This document shows, in pieces, positions 26,149 through 35,771 of a stretch of 64,000 nucleotides of DNA. Position 1 is the stretch's first letter. Each line of letters begins with the position of its first letter. Origin of the DNA: Thermosynechococcus sp. CL-1 (GTDB lineage Bacteria; Cyanobacteriota; Cyanobacteriia; Thermosynechococcales; Thermosynechococcaceae); assembly GCF_008386235.1 (NCBI RefSeq), contig NZ_CP040671.1, forward strand, positions 1,490,001 through 1,554,000, written 5' to 3'. The notes beneath the pieces were generated by a model, which saw only the letters and a program-made list of their open reading frames with translations, was not told the origin of the DNA and made no database searches. Both the position numbers and the translations under genes were made by a program.

Positions 26149-27552
26149 CTATTCCAAGTCCTCAGCCAAGACCTTGGCGATCGCCACCTGAGATTGTTGG
26201 CGAAATTGACTGACATCCACTCGTTTCAGAAGTAAGACAGCGGCCAGCATTCCCAGCATCGGCAGACAAAAGACAAAGCCATAGGCGAGGATCGGCACGC
26301 CAAACAGTTGACGCCCAATATCAAGGGCCGTTCCGCCGACAACAGTCGCTGATCCCCGGGCAATGGCCTGCGCTAAGCCCCAAGCGCCAATAAATGTCCC
26401 CGCTGTTTCCGCCGCCGTTAAGTCCAGCATGAGACTGAGGGCACCCGTTGTTGTCACCCCAGCGGCAATGCCAAAGAGAAAGAGTTGCAACTGAAAGAGC
26501 CACACCTGCTGCGTGACGCCTGAGATGATCAAGAGCAAGAACATCAAGGCCACCCCCCAACAGCCATAGGTGGTGGTGCGGATCTTGCCGAGGCGGGGCA
26601 CAATCAAAAATCCGGTGAAACTTAGACCCACAAGGGTACCCATGCCCCAGTAGGCATTCAAGCGGGTGGTTTCGGCGATCGTCATGCCAAAAACTTCACC
26701 GCCAAAGGGTTCCAGAATCGGTTCCTGAATAAATAAACTCAGGGTCATCAGGACAAGGAAGAGAAAAAAGCGCCACGTTTGGGAGTTGGCCGTGAGAATT
26801 TTCAGGGCGCGACCAAGGGTAATGTTTTCCGGGTTGTCACAGGCACGACTGCGCACACGGTAGCGGGAATACTTGGCCTCAACCCCCCAGGTGCTGGCGA
26901 TCGCGAGTGCAAAGACCACTGTCAAAACCACCAAAAAGAGGCGATTCACACTTTGTTGCAGCAGTTCAATGGGGGTGTCTAGCTCCAACTGCCGCAGCAG
27001 CACACTACTGAGAATGGCACCGACAACAATGCCCACGGTCAACATGGACCAGACAATGCCCACCAATTTGCCCCGATCTTCCTCTTCGGAGACATCCACG
27101 AGCAGGGCAGCAAAGGGGGTCGAGCTACTACTGACACAAATGCCATAGGCGGCAAAGAGCAATCCCAATAGGCCAATCCACCCTTGGGTGACGAGACTCC
27201 AGCCCGCTTGATCTAAACTCTGCCCCACCTGCCAGATCACTTGAACAATCGCGTAGGTGACCAACGTAAAGGCCAAAGCCCCACCCCAGACATACCCCGT
27301 GCGATGATAGCCGCCAATGGGATGGGCATCGGAGAGCTGGCCAAACCACACGCGCACCGGTGAGACAAATTGATGCATGGCGATCGTCAGCGTCACCAAT
27401 GTGGCCGGCACCGCCAGTTCCTTAATCAGGATGCGGTTGAGCACCCCCAACACCAGAATCGACATCATCCCCAGTGCCATCTGAAACAGACCTAGGCGAA
27501 ACATCACCCACAGGGGCAGCGGCGGGGGTGCAGCGGCAGAACGAGTGGCCAT
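26149..27552 (-). CDS. PucC/BCD family major facilitator (chlorophyll-related carrier)
   Basis: 467 residues with twelve hydrophobic segments. The N-terminal pattern LGMMSILVLGVLNRILIKELAVPATLVTLTIAMHQFVSPVRVWFGQLSDAHPIGGYHRTGYVWGG is characteristic of the bacteriochlorophyll-delivery (BCD/PucC) group, broken here by variable positions. In purple bacteria PucC-like proteins assist antenna assembly, and cyanobacterial members are proposed to handle chlorophyll or photosystem assembly. The overlooked 31-aa membrane peptide lies 55 bp upstream on the same strand and may be co-transcribed. Confidence 0.88.
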   Translation of the reverse strand: MATRSAAAPPPLPLWVMFRLGLFQMALGMMSILVLGVLNRILIKELAVPATLVTLTIAMHQFVSPVRVWFGQLSDAHPIGGYHRTGYVWGGALAFTLVTYAIVQVIWQVGQSLDQAGWSLVTQGWIGLLGLLFAAYGICVSSSSTPFAALLVDVSEEEDRGKLVGIVWSMLTVGIVVGAILSSVLLRQLELDTPIELLQQSVNRLFLVVLTVVFALAIASTWGVEAKYSRYRVRSRACDNPENITLGRALKILTANSQTWRFFLFLVLMTLSLFIQEPILEPFGGEVFGMTIAETTRLNAYWGMGTLVGLSFTGFLIVPRLGKIRTTTYGCWGVALMFLLLIISGVTQQVWLFQLQLFLFGIAAGVTTTGALSLMLDLTAAETAGTFIGAWGLAQAIARGSATVVGGTALDIGRQLFGVPILAYGFVFCLPMLGMLAAVLLLKRVDVSQFRQQSQVAIAKVLAEDLE

Positions 27553-27607
27553 ACCTCACTCAACTCACATCACTGATAGAAGATGATAAATGATTTTCAG
27601 GGCAAAT

Positions 27608-27703
27608 TTAGATTGCCATCAAGAAGGAAATCGTCAATGATACAACTAGGGCAATCAGTGTCAAAAAGAGCGATCGCTTCAAAGATTCCGTATAAGCAGA
27701 CAT
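27608..27703 (-). CDS. 31-residue single-span membrane peptide (small gene)
   Basis: The frame from the ATG at 27703 encodes a polar start (MSAYTESLKRS) and then one hydrophobic helix (about 12-31, LFLTLIALVVSLTISFLMAI) ending at TAA. A GAGGTG ribosome binding site lies about 9 bp upstream; a second ATG at 27712 (MPPM) leaves too little space for it. The size and topology resemble low-molecular-mass photosystem, NDH or cytochrome b6f subunits, but I recognise none of them. It precedes the PucC-like gene on the same strand. Confidence 0.55.
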   Translation of the reverse strand: MSAYTESLKRSLFLTLIALVVSLTISFLMAI

Positions 27704-27861
27704 GGGTGGCATCACCTCATCAGTAGGATGTTTTGTGCTGTGTCCAATCGATGGGAAAAGGGCTGTATTGTGTTAAGTTGTAGTCTTTTATTGTACTGCC
27801 TTTTTCTGGGGGTCAAAACCCGACAGGGCAGGCATCCATTACATCAGGACGTATCACATCA

Positions 27862-29073
27862 ATGGGGATCAACCTACGCTCACCATTATTCATTGTTTTA
27901 CTCACAATTGTCATCGACCGTTTGGGTGAGAGTCTGATTTTCCCCATTTTGCCCTTCCTTGTGGAGCGATTTAACTTTGATGCCTTGAGCTTGACGCTGT
28001 TATTTTCTGCCTTTGCCGCTGCCCAATTCATTGCTGCTCCCCTTTTGGGTGCCCTCTCGGATCACTGGGGACGTCGCCCGGTGTTGCTGATTTGCATTGC
28101 CGGCACGGCTCTGTCCTACATTCTCTTTGCTGTGGCAACGGTGCCTTGGCTGCTCTTTGTCTCGCGGATTATTGATGGCCTCACGGGGGGCGTGGTTTCA
28201 ACGGCTCAGGCCTATATTGCCGACACCTCCGCTCCAGCAGATCGGGCTAAGAACTTTGGTTTAACGGGGGCAGCCTTTGGCATTGGCTTCATTTTTGGGC
28301 CGGCCATTGGCGGCAGTCTAGCAGCCATTGATCTCAAGTTGCCGATTTGGTTTGCCGCTGTTTTGGCACTGGTCAATGTGGTGTTGGCCTACTTCATCTT
28401 GCCGGAGTCATTGCCCGCAGCCCAGCGATCGCCCCTGACCCTAAAGAGCTTTGCCTTGCAGCAACAGTGGTTGGAGCTATTCAATCAACGCACCCTCCAA
28501 GCCTTACTCATGGCCTTCTTTATTTTCAACTTTGCCTTTGCTGGCTTTACCAGCATCTTCGTCCTCTTCTTGAAGCGGCAATTGAGTTGGGGACCTGCCC
28601 AAGCGGGGATCATTTTTGTGATTATTGGCGTGGTGAGTACGATTGTGCAGGCGGGCTTGATTCGCTCATTGATTCCTCGCTTTGGCGAGCAGCGCTTGAG
28701 CTTGGGGGGATTGCTACTGGTGGCCTTGGCCTTGTTGGGGATTGCCGCTGTTCCCAGTCGGGGCAGTTTCAGCGTGCCGCTCCTCTACAGCTGTGTTGTG
28801 GGCTTGGCCTTTGGGGTGGGCATCATGTTGCCCTCCCTGCGAGGGGTGATCTCCAATCGGGTGCGAGATCAAGATCAGGGGAAAATTATTGGCGCTAGCC
28901 AATCGCTCCAAAGTGTGGCGGGGATTGCTGGACCGGCATGGGCAGGGTGGGTCTTCGATCGCTGGGGTGGGGTGGCGCCCGCTTGGCAAAGTAGTGTGAT
29001 GATGGCGATCGCCCTTGGCTTTTTGGCGCTGGGATTGGGCAAGCCCAAGGATGCGACCCCTAGCACTCTCTAA
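27862..29073 (+). CDS. MFS transporter, TetA-like drug:H+ antiporter family
   Basis: 403 residues with twelve membrane segments. Motifs include GESLIFPILPFLVERF in the first helix, the MFS motif A GALSDHWGRRPVLL after helix 2, and the motif C-like GAAFGIGFIFGPAIGG of the DHA1/TetA exporters. The Asp in the loop motif and the Arg pair are conserved, so it should be a proton-coupled exporter; the substrate is not predictable. The start at 27862 is an ATG. It is divergent from the small peptide and PucC-like genes. Confidence 0.9.
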   Translation: MGINLRSPLFIVLLTIVIDRLGESLIFPILPFLVERFNFDALSLTLLFSAFAAAQFIAAPLLGALSDHWGRRPVLLICIAGTALSYILFAVATVPWLLFVSRIIDGLTGGVVSTAQAYIADTSAPADRAKNFGLTGAAFGIGFIFGPAIGGSLAAIDLKLPIWFAAVLALVNVVLAYFILPESLPAAQRSPLTLKSFALQQQWLELFNQRTLQALLMAFFIFNFAFAGFTSIFVLFLKRQLSWGPAQAGIIFVIIGVVSTIVQAGLIRSLIPRFGEQRLSLGGLLLVALALLGIAAVPSRGSFSVPLLYSCVVGLAFGVGIMLPSLRGVISNRVRDQDQGKIIGASQSLQSVAGIAGPAWAGWVFDRWGGVAPAWQSSVMMAIALGFLALGLGKPKDATPSTL

Positions 29074-29151
29074 GCAAAATATGTCAAACTGCTAAGCAAA
29101 GACCATCATTTGCCCATTCTTCCAACCTTTGAACCCTCTCGACGCTCACCT

Positions 29152-29688
29152 ATGATGCGGTTGTCTTTTCCTCAGCCTTCTCGACAGCCCCGTTGGCTCC
29201 CTTCTTGGCGACGATCGCTCCGCTATCACTATTTGCGCTTGATGCGCTCCCACAGTAGCACTGAGAGTATTGCCCGTGGCCTTGGGGCAGGGGTCTTTGC
29301 TGGCATGCTTCCCCTCTTTGGGGGTCAGATGCTCATTGCGGTCAGTGTAGCGCTCCTCGTGCGGGGAAATAAGCCCTTGGCCGCCCTTGCCACTTGGGTG
29401 AGCAATCCCTTTACCTATGTGCCCTTGTATTGGTTTAACTTTCAGGTGGGCTGGTGGCTGATGGGGCAGCCTGCCCTATCTTTTGGCGAGTGGCAATCTT
29501 GGGAAAAGCTCCTCGAACAGGGGGGGCAAATGGCAACGATTCTGATTTTTGGCAGTGTTTGGGTGGGCGTGATTGCCGGACTCCTCACCTACGCCTTGTG
29601 TTTGCGGCTGTTACCCACCCTGCGGCAACGCTTTCGGCGGCGTTCTGCTATGGCTGCTGTAAATTTTCTAAACCGGCCACAACCTTAG
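29152..29688 (+). CDS. DUF2062 membrane protein
   Basis: 178 residues from the ATG at 29152; a TTG 14 codons upstream is also in frame. The core [38 protein letters not shown], then [19 protein letters not shown], is diagnostic for DUF2062, here with two to three hydrophobic helices. Function unknown. The final 41 bases overlap the convergent cyclophilin gene. It follows the MFS gene by about 80 bp in the same direction. Confidence 0.88.
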   Translation: MMRLSFPQPSRQPRWLPSWRRSLRYHYLRLMRSHSSTESIARGLGAGVFAGMLPLFGGQMLIAVSVALLVRGNKPLAALATWVSNPFTYVPLYWFNFQVGWWLMGQPALSFGEWQSWEKLLEQGGQMATILIFGSVWVGVIAGLLTYALCLRLLPTLRQRFRRRSAMAAVNFLNRPQP

Positions 29689-30379
29689 CGGATTGCAGGC
29701 GATCGCCCTGTTGGATCGTGTCCACCACGTCCATACCATCGGTGACATAGCCAAAGACGGCATAATTGCCATCCAGAAAATCCAGTTGATCAAGGGCAAT
29801 ATAAAACTGGGCTGAGGCCGAATCGGGGAGTTGCGATCGCGCCATGGCCACCGCACCGCGCGTATGATTCAGAACGGGTGAGACTTTGCCCGCTTGGCTA
29901 TAGGTGGGGGTGTCACTGCCCTGACCAAGAATTTCTAGGGGAATGTAGCGGGGGCGATTGGTCGCGGGGTCAATGAATGAACCCGTGCCGTAGAGTTGCG
30001 GCGACACACTGGGGTCTTTGCTCTGGGGATCCCCCCCTTGAACCACAAAGGGTCGGGGTTCACGGACGACGCGGTGAAAAATCGTGCCATCATAGACCCC
30101 CCGCTGTACTAAATCCACAAAATTGCCAGCGGTAATCGGGGCAGCATCCCCCTTCACTTGAATCGTAATCGGGCGATCGTTGACTGTCAGTACAACCGTT
30201 GCATCGCCATTGAGTCGAGGTAAATTGGCCATAGGGGTTGGGCTTTGTGCTCCTGGAATTGAACTGGTGTCAGCCACTGAGGAGAGTGACGCGCAACTCA
30301 CCAGCAGAAGCACACCGAGCACCATCACCAACTGTGGCAGAAATCGGGGCAATCTTGTGCCGAACTTCAGGGGTTTCAT
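29648..30379 (-). CDS. Cyclophilin-type peptidyl-prolyl isomerase, lipoprotein
   Basis: The ATG at 30379 gives 243 residues starting with a lipoprotein signal whose lipobox is LLVSC (Cys29); the frame extends upstream to 30490 without conserved sequence. The isomerase domain (from about 63) shows [61 protein letters not shown], including the active-site Arg and the Gln in SAQFYI. It acts on exported proteins in the periplasm or thylakoid lumen. Its 3' end lies 41 bp inside the DUF2062 gene. Confidence 0.93.
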   Translation of the reverse strand: MKPLKFGTRLPRFLPQLVMVLGVLLLVSCASLSSVADTSSIPGAQSPTPMANLPRLNGDATVVLTVNDRPITIQVKGDAAPITAGNFVDLVQRGVYDGTIFHRVVREPRPFVVQGGDPQSKDPSVSPQLYGTGSFIDPATNRPRYIPLEILGQGSDTPTYSQAGKVSPVLNHTRGAVAMARSQLPDSASAQFYIALDQLDFLDGNYAVFGYVTDGMDVVDTIQQGDRLQSAKVVAGLENLQQP

Positions 30380-30428
30380 TGACCAGCCACTCCAAGCTAA
30401 CCGTTCTATTATGCCGTGCCCTTGCGCC

Positions 30429-31343
30429 TTAATGACTGCGGGGAAGGGGTTGCTGTGTCGGCTGCTGCCGCAGTTGCACCAAGGGTTCATCGGGGTTCAC
30501 CAAGTCAATAAAGACCATTTGGCGGGGATCCAAGTACTGAGGTAACTGCTTGAGGCTGGCTAGGGCACTGAGTTGTTTCTTAAATGTGGGACTATGCCAC
30601 TGCACCACCCCAAGGTGAACCGGCGCGAGGGGGGTTTGGACAATTAGATTCTGTTCATTGCGCCAATCTAAACCCGTAATCGGTAGATCCTGCTGCTGGA
30701 GAATCTGGTGAATTTGCTGCCACTGCTGCTGGCGATCGCCATCCACGGCCAATGTCTGCGGGCGCGGCGCATCCTTAACGGGTACAAAATACCCCTGCAA
30801 CTGGAGTGTGGGCATTGGCTTCACGGCCCTAGCTTGATAGCTACTCAGCGGGGCAACAAATCCGAGACCATCCACCAACCAGCGACTGGCAGGCCCTTGC
30901 AGCTGCCCGGTTGCACTCATTACCCAGCATTGATTACAGGTGGCCACTGCGACAGGCTTGCGTTCTTGGACTTCGACAATCAGTGTCGGCGGAAAGAGTT
31001 GGCGGGCGATCGTCACCCGTTGCAGAGGCAGCGTCGTTTCTAAGGCATGAATGATCTCCTGTGGCCGCAAACGCAGCAGTGACTCCGGATACTCAAGGGG
31101 CAATTGTGCCTGCAACGCTTCCGTTTTCAGCAGTTGATTGCCGCGAATCACCACTTGCTCCGGGCGGCGGATAACCCAGTCCGGCAGCGTCAGTCCCCAA
31201 ACCAGTCCCCCTGTTAAGGTCAAGAGGACACTGGTACGCCAAAGCCCTGTCAGTTGCCGCCAGCGGCGTTTACTTTGCAATTGGCGGCGCCGTTCCCGAA
31301 TGGCATCATGAGCCGTTGTCCCCTGAGGAGTGGGATTTACCAT
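30429..31343 (-). CDS. ftsQ: Cell division protein FtsQ/DivIB family
   Basis: 304 residues from the ATG at 31343, with a GTG two codons upstream as alternative. Architecture: basic cytoplasmic N terminus ([16 protein letters not shown]), one membrane segment (about 36-54), then a POTRA domain starting [24 protein letters not shown] and a beta domain with [18 protein letters not shown]. This fits FtsQ, which links early and late divisome proteins. It is 49 bp upstream of the cyclophilin gene on the same strand. Confidence 0.92.
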   Translation of the reverse strand: MVNPTPQGTTAHDAIRERRRQLQSKRRWRQLTGLWRTSVLLTLTGGLVWGLTLPDWVIRRPEQVVIRGNQLLKTEALQAQLPLEYPESLLRLRPQEIIHALETTLPLQRVTIARQLFPPTLIVEVQERKPVAVATCNQCWVMSATGQLQGPASRWLVDGLGFVAPLSSYQARAVKPMPTLQLQGYFVPVKDAPRPQTLAVDGDRQQQWQQIHQILQQQDLPITGLDWRNEQNLIVQTPLAPVHLGVVQWHSPTFKKQLSALASLKQLPQYLDPRQMVFIDLVNPDEPLVQLRQQPTQQPLPRSH

Positions 31344-31470
31344 GGCCACGGCCTCAGTCTTGAGGAAAATTGGAACTTAGGATCCTGCACGGGCTGTCAT
31401 TACTTGGTGATAAGATACGCGATGTTGATTGTCCGCTTGACTGCCTCTATCTTAGTAAAGGGTTCGCACC

Positions 31471-32085
31471 ATGCCCCTGTATACATTTGCTCACTGCTCA
31501 AGATCATCGCTGCTCCTTGGGGTGTTACTACTGGGGGTACTCCCGCGGGCAGTGTTTGCTCAGAATCAATCTTCTAGCCCCAATGTCCAGATTGTGAATC
31601 CCACACCCCCACCCAGCTCCTCAATCTATACCCTTGAGGGGGGCAAGCGCTTGATGGATGAGGCTGCCGCCGCAGTCAATAGCCAAAATTATGCCGTCGC
31701 CGCTCGCAAGCTGCTGGAAGCCCGTACGGTGATGAACCAACTCTCGAACTTTTACCAGTCCCTCAACTCTAGCTTTTTGGGGATTGATACTGCGGCTGCC
31801 GATAGCAACCGTCGCCGTGCCCTAGAAGCAGCACAACTGCGCGATCAAGCGACTTTTCAACTGGCTTTGGTCTATCGCGCCAATAACCAACCTGAGCTTG
31901 CCGTGCCCCTTTTGGTGGAAATTATCCGCAGCCAAAACCCCACCCGTGAACTGGGACAAAAGGCCTATCAGCAATTGCTAGAATTAGGTTTTGTGGATGT
32001 GCCCTTTCCGCGTACGGGGGCGATTCCCTCGGGAACACCTGCCGCTAGTCCAGCTACTTCTGCCAATCCCCAACCCCGTCAGTAA
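31471..32085 (+). CDS. Exported protein with TPR-like helices, unknown function
   Basis: 204 residues with a signal peptide (hydrophobic core LLLGVLLLGVLPRAVFA and cleavage expected after AVFA-Q). A Pro/Ser-rich segment follows, then a helical region (about 55-175) with TPR-like spacing: GGKRLMDEAAAAVNSQNYAVAARKLLEARTVM and QATFQLALVYRANNQPELAVPLLVEII. The tail is Pro/Ala/Ser-rich. I do not recognise the family with certainty; it appears to be a cyanobacterial periplasmic protein. It precedes hisB by 6 bp. Confidence 0.82.
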   Translation: MPLYTFAHCSRSSLLLGVLLLGVLPRAVFAQNQSSSPNVQIVNPTPPPSSSIYTLEGGKRLMDEAAAAVNSQNYAVAARKLLEARTVMNQLSNFYQSLNSSFLGIDTAAADSNRRRALEAAQLRDQATFQLALVYRANNQPELAVPLLVEIIRSQNPTRELGQKAYQQLLELGFVDVPFPRTGAIPSGTPAASPATSANPQPRQ

Positions 32086-32091
32086 CGCTTC

Positions 32092-32724
32092 ATGAATGAC
32101 TCTGTCGTTAGTAATGGCCACGCCCCTCTGTTACGCCAAGCGATGGTCGATCGCCAGACCAAAGAAACTAGCGTTCACGTTGAACTGGTTCTCGATGGCA
32201 ATGGTCGAGCGGACAATCACACGGGGATTCCCTTTCTCGATCACATGCTGGATCAGCTTTGCTCCCACGGCCTTGTGGATTTGCGGGTGCAGGCCACAGG
32301 CGATACCCATATTGACGACCACCACACCAATGAGGATGTGGGCATTACCTTGGGGATGGCACTCGATCAAGCCTTGGGCGATCGCCGGGGGATTCATCGT
32401 TTTGGTCACTTTGTGGCGCCCCTTGATGAAAGTTTGGTGGAAGTTGCCCTAGACTTCTCGGGGCGTCCCCACCTTAGCTATGGGTTGCAGATTCCCACGC
32501 AGCGGGTGGGCACCTATGATACGCAACTAGTGCGGGAGTTTTTCGTTGCTTTGGTGAACCATAGCCGCATGACGCTGCATATTCGCCAATTGGATGGCAT
32601 TAATTCCCACCACATTATTGAAGCGACATTCAAAGCCTTTGCCCGTGCCCTACGCATGGCGATCGCCATTGACCCGCGCCGCAGTCAGCAAATTCCCAGT
32701 TCTAAGGGTGTGATTCAAGCTTAG
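32092..32724 (+). CDS. hisB: Imidazoleglycerol-phosphate dehydratase
   Basis: Seventh step of histidine synthesis, dehydrating IGP to imidazole acetol phosphate with two Mn ions per subunit. 210 residues. The two His-rich metal motifs are [27 protein letters not shown] and, in the second half, [18 protein letters not shown]. The single-function enzyme lacks the phosphatase domain, as in most bacteria. Its TAG shares the bases TTAG with the stop of the convergent DnaJ-pentapeptide gene. Confidence 0.97.
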   Translation: MNDSVVSNGHAPLLRQAMVDRQTKETSVHVELVLDGNGRADNHTGIPFLDHMLDQLCSHGLVDLRVQATGDTHIDDHHTNEDVGITLGMALDQALGDRRGIHRFGHFVAPLDESLVEVALDFSGRPHLSYGLQIPTQRVGTYDTQLVREFFVALVNHSRMTLHIRQLDGINSHHIIEATFKAFARALRMAIAIDPRRSQQIPSSKGVIQA

Positions 32725-33530
32725 GCGTGGACGTGCCCATCGGGCATAATCGCTCCCGTGAGGCGTGCCCCGGTCAGTTTCACTAGGAGGCGATTGCCTT
32801 GGCTGATCTTTGCTCCCCGTAAATCGGCACCCCGCAGATCAGCTCCACTCAAGTCAGCACCAATGAGATTGGCCTCTTGCAGGTCGGCATAGCTGAGATC
32901 CGCTTGCAGCAAATTGGCGCGAAAGAGATTGGCGTGGCGCAGGTTAGCGCGGTGGAGAATCACCCGATGCAAAAAGGCATCACTGAGATCGGCATAGCTG
33001 AGATTGGCATGGCTGAGGTTGCGCCCCTCAAAGTCCTTTTCACTCAGGTTGGCTCCCTGTAAATTCACCCCCGACATATCCTTGTGGGGAGGCGTCGTGC
33101 GCGGTGGTTCTGGGGGCGGTGGTGCTGCGGTACGTTGGCGTTGATAGGTGCTGTAGGTGTGGTTGTGGTGTTGACTATAGGTGTGCTGCGTGGTTTGCTG
33201 CGGCTCACGGGGCCCATGATAGCTGCGATAGGTGTAGGGATTGGATTGATAGCGTGGGGGTGGCGGCGAGGAACGATAGGTTTGCCGCTGGCTAGCAGTC
33301 CGCTGGGAGGTTTGGCTGCCGTGTCGGGCAATATGCTGCCGCAGTTGATCCCGCGCTTCATTAAATTGCTTAATTTTCTCCTGTGCCTTCTCGATTAGTC
33401 GTGTGTTGTCCTTCGGGATGCGATCGGGATGCCAAATAAACACCAAATCCCGATAAGCTCGGTTCACTTCCTCGAGGGTTGCCCCCGGCTCCAACTCCAG
33501 TACCCGGTAGCAGGTGTCTAAATCGAGCAT
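32721..33530 (-). CDS. DnaJ domain plus pentapeptide-repeat protein
   Basis: From the ATG at 33530 the product is 269 residues. A J domain (about 1-65) carries the HPD motif in [14 protein letters not shown] long Ser/Tyr/Pro/Gln-rich linker (about 70-150) follows, and then a pentapeptide-repeat helix of A(D/N)LSxx type from about 155 ([24 protein letters not shown] and onward, at least 15 repeats). J domains stimulate DnaK-type Hsp70; the pentapeptide solenoid is probably a docking surface. The fusion is known from cyanobacteria but its client is not. Confidence 0.92.
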   Translation of the reverse strand: MLDLDTCYRVLELEPGATLEEVNRAYRDLVFIWHPDRIPKDNTRLIEKAQEKIKQFNEARDQLRQHIARHGSQTSQRTASQRQTYRSSPPPPRYQSNPYTYRSYHGPREPQQTTQHTYSQHHNHTYSTYQRQRTAAPPPPEPPRTTPPHKDMSGVNLQGANLSEKDFEGRNLSHANLSYADLSDAFLHRVILHRANLRHANLFRANLLQADLSYADLQEANLIGADLSGADLRGADLRGAKISQGNRLLVKLTGARLTGAIMPDGHVHA

Positions 33531-33658
33531 TTTCTGACGGCTTATCATGGATATTGATGATCTTAACCACGGGACTGCTCACCTAGGGTTGCGAAAGAAT
33601 GCGTTAGTATGAACTTATGTAAAGACTTTTCACTTTTCCTAGCGGAGGATGGCGATCG

Positions 33659-35497
33659 GTGAATAAACAATGGCGAAACGCAGGTTTATACGTTCTTCTT
33701 GCAATCGTGGTGCTGGCCTTGGCCACTGCCTTCTTTGATCGCCAACCCACGACCAAACAGACATGGCCCTACAGTGAGTTCATCCAACAGGTCGAAAGTA
33801 AGCAAATCACCAAAGTCAGTATCACCCCTGACCGCTCCCAAGCTCAAGCTATAACCCAAGATGGCACGCGAGTACTCGTCAATCTTCCCAATGACCCTGA
33901 ACTCCTTGACATTCTCACAACTAACAATGTGGACATCGCTGTCTTGCCCCAAAGCAACGATGGCTTCTGGTTCCGCGCCCTGAGCAGCTTGCTTGTTCCC
34001 ATTGGTCTTTTGGTACTGCTCTTTTTCCTACTGCGGCGTGCCCAAGCAGGTCCCGGCAACCAAGCGATGAACTTTGGTAAGTCGCGGGCACGGGTACAGA
34101 TGGAACCCCAAACCCAAGTGACCTTTAATGATGTGGCTGGGATTGATCAGGCCAAGCTGGAACTGGGCGAGGTCGTGGAATTCCTCAAGTACGCCGATCG
34201 CTTTACGGAAGTGGGCGCCAAAATTCCCAAGGGCGTTCTCCTTGTGGGGCCTCCCGGAACGGGTAAAACCCTGCTTGCGCGGGCAGTGGCTGGTGAAGCG
34301 GGCGTTCCCTTCTTCTCGATTTCGGGTTCGGAGTTTGTGGAAATGTTTGTGGGGGTGGGTGCCTCACGGGTGCGCGACCTCTTTGAACAAGCTAAAGCCA
34401 ATGCCCCTTGTATTGTCTTCATTGATGAGATTGATGCCGTTGGTCGCCAGCGCGGTGCCGGTCTGGGCGGTGGCAACGATGAACGGGAGCAAACCCTCAA
34501 CCAATTGCTGACGGAAATGGATGGCTTTGAGGGGAATACGGGCATCATTATTATTGCCGCGACAAATCGTCCGGATGTTTTAGATGCAGCGCTGTTGCGT
34601 CCGGGGCGTTTTGACCGTCAAGTGGTGGTGGATCGTCCTGATTACAAGGGTCGCCTCGATATTCTCAAAGTCCATGCCCGTGGCAAAACCCTCGCTAAGG
34701 ACGTGGATCTCGACAAAATTGCGCGGCGGACGCCGGGCTTTACCGGTGCGGATCTCGCGAACTTGCTCAATGAAGCGGCCATTCTGGCAGCTCGCCGCAA
34801 CCTGACTGAAATCTCGATGGATGAGATTAACGATGCCATCGATCGCGTCCTCGCGGGCCCTGAGAAAAAAGACCGCGTCATGAGCGATCGCCGCAAGAAG
34901 TTAGTCGCCTACCATGAGGCGGGTCATGCCCTTGTCGGTGCCCTGATGCCCGACTACGATCCTGTCCAAAAAGTGAGCATCATTCCCCGCGGGCGGGCAG
35001 GTGGTCTGACTTGGTTTACCCCCAACGAAGATCAGATGGATTCGGGTCTCTATAGCCGTGCCTACCTGCAAAACCAAATGGCTGTTGCCTTGGGGGGTCG
35101 CATCGCGGAAGAAATTGTCTTTGGCGAAGATGAGGTGACAACGGGTGCCTCAAACGACCTGCAACAGGTGGCACGGGTGGCGCGGCAAATGGTGACGCGC
35201 TTTGGCATGAGCGATCGCCTAGGACCTGTGGCCTTGGGACGGCAAACCGGGAATGTCTTCCTTGGCCGCGACATTATGGCAGAACGGGACTTCTCCGAGG
35301 AAACGGCTGCCACCATTGATGACGAAGTGCGCAATCTCGTCGAGCAAGCCTATCGCCGTGCCAAAGAGGTCTTGGTGAACAACCGCCATGTCCTTGACCA
35401 AATTGCCCAAGTGCTGATTGAAAAAGAAACGATCGATGCTGAGGAACTCCAAGGCATCTTGGATCGCAACGATGTGAAGATGGCAACGATTCCCTAG
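33659..35497 (+). CDS. ftsH: ATP-dependent zinc metalloprotease FtsH
   Basis: Membrane AAA+ protease of 612 residues. Two N-terminal membrane segments (about 8-25 and 103-126) flank an exported domain; the cytoplasmic part has Walker A GPPGTGKT (about 197-204), Walker B FIDEID, the second region of homology [20 protein letters not shown], and the zinc site HEAGH (about 418-422). The start is a GTG with GGAGG 10 bp upstream (33644-33648). By length and sequence it resembles the FtsH2/FtsH3 group that degrades damaged D1 in photosystem II repair, but the exact paralogue is inferred. Confidence 0.96.
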   Translation: MNKQWRNAGLYVLLAIVVLALATAFFDRQPTTKQTWPYSEFIQQVESKQITKVSITPDRSQAQAITQDGTRVLVNLPNDPELLDILTTNNVDIAVLPQSNDGFWFRALSSLLVPIGLLVLLFFLLRRAQAGPGNQAMNFGKSRARVQMEPQTQVTFNDVAGIDQAKLELGEVVEFLKYADRFTEVGAKIPKGVLLVGPPGTGKTLLARAVAGEAGVPFFSISGSEFVEMFVGVGASRVRDLFEQAKANAPCIVFIDEIDAVGRQRGAGLGGGNDEREQTLNQLLTEMDGFEGNTGIIIIAATNRPDVLDAALLRPGRFDRQVVVDRPDYKGRLDILKVHARGKTLAKDVDLDKIARRTPGFTGADLANLLNEAAILAARRNLTEISMDEINDAIDRVLAGPEKKDRVMSDRRKKLVAYHEAGHALVGALMPDYDPVQKVSIIPRGRAGGLTWFTPNEDQMDSGLYSRAYLQNQMAVALGGRIAEEIVFGEDEVTTGASNDLQQVARVARQMVTRFGMSDRLGPVALGRQTGNVFLGRDIMAERDFSEETAATIDDEVRNLVEQAYRRAKEVLVNNRHVLDQIAQVLIEKETIDAEELQGILDRNDVKMATIP

Positions 35498-35552
35498 GCT
35501 TGCCCTTTGCGATCGCCCCAAGGGTCGTGCTAATGTAGTATTCCTTGGGACT

Positions 35553-35623
35553 GCGGGCATGGTTTAATGGTAAAACCCTAGCCTTCCAAGCTAGAGACGC
35601 GGGTTCGATTCCCGCTGCCCGCT
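35553..35623 (+). tRNA. tRNA-Gly (anticodon UCC)
   Basis: 71-nt cloverleaf. Acceptor arms GCGGGCA and TGCCCGC pair fully, with T as discriminator base; the anticodon stem CTAGC/GCTAG encloses the loop CTTCCAA, so the anticodon is TCC; the T arm shows GGGTTCGATTCCC. CCA is not encoded. It lies 55 bp after ftsH in the same direction. No integrase or att-like duplication is seen beside it. Confidence 0.97.
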
Positions 35624-35771
35624 TAACACTCAACTCCTTGAAGAACCTGCATTTTGGCGTATGGCAAAGACTCTGGGATGCTCTTTCAAAGTCTCAAAAT
35701 AGGCTCAAACTGGATTTAGCACCCTATTCTATTGGTGGCCTATGGCTAGGGTAGCGCTTCTGGATTGATGA

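Noticed and set aside
33084-33398. 104-codon hydrophobic frame opposite the DnaJ-pentapeptide gene
   Set aside because: It mirrors the low-complexity linker and has no start signal.
35553-35623. tRNA-Gly as an integration site
   Set aside because: No duplicated tRNA 3' end, integrase or composition change next to it.
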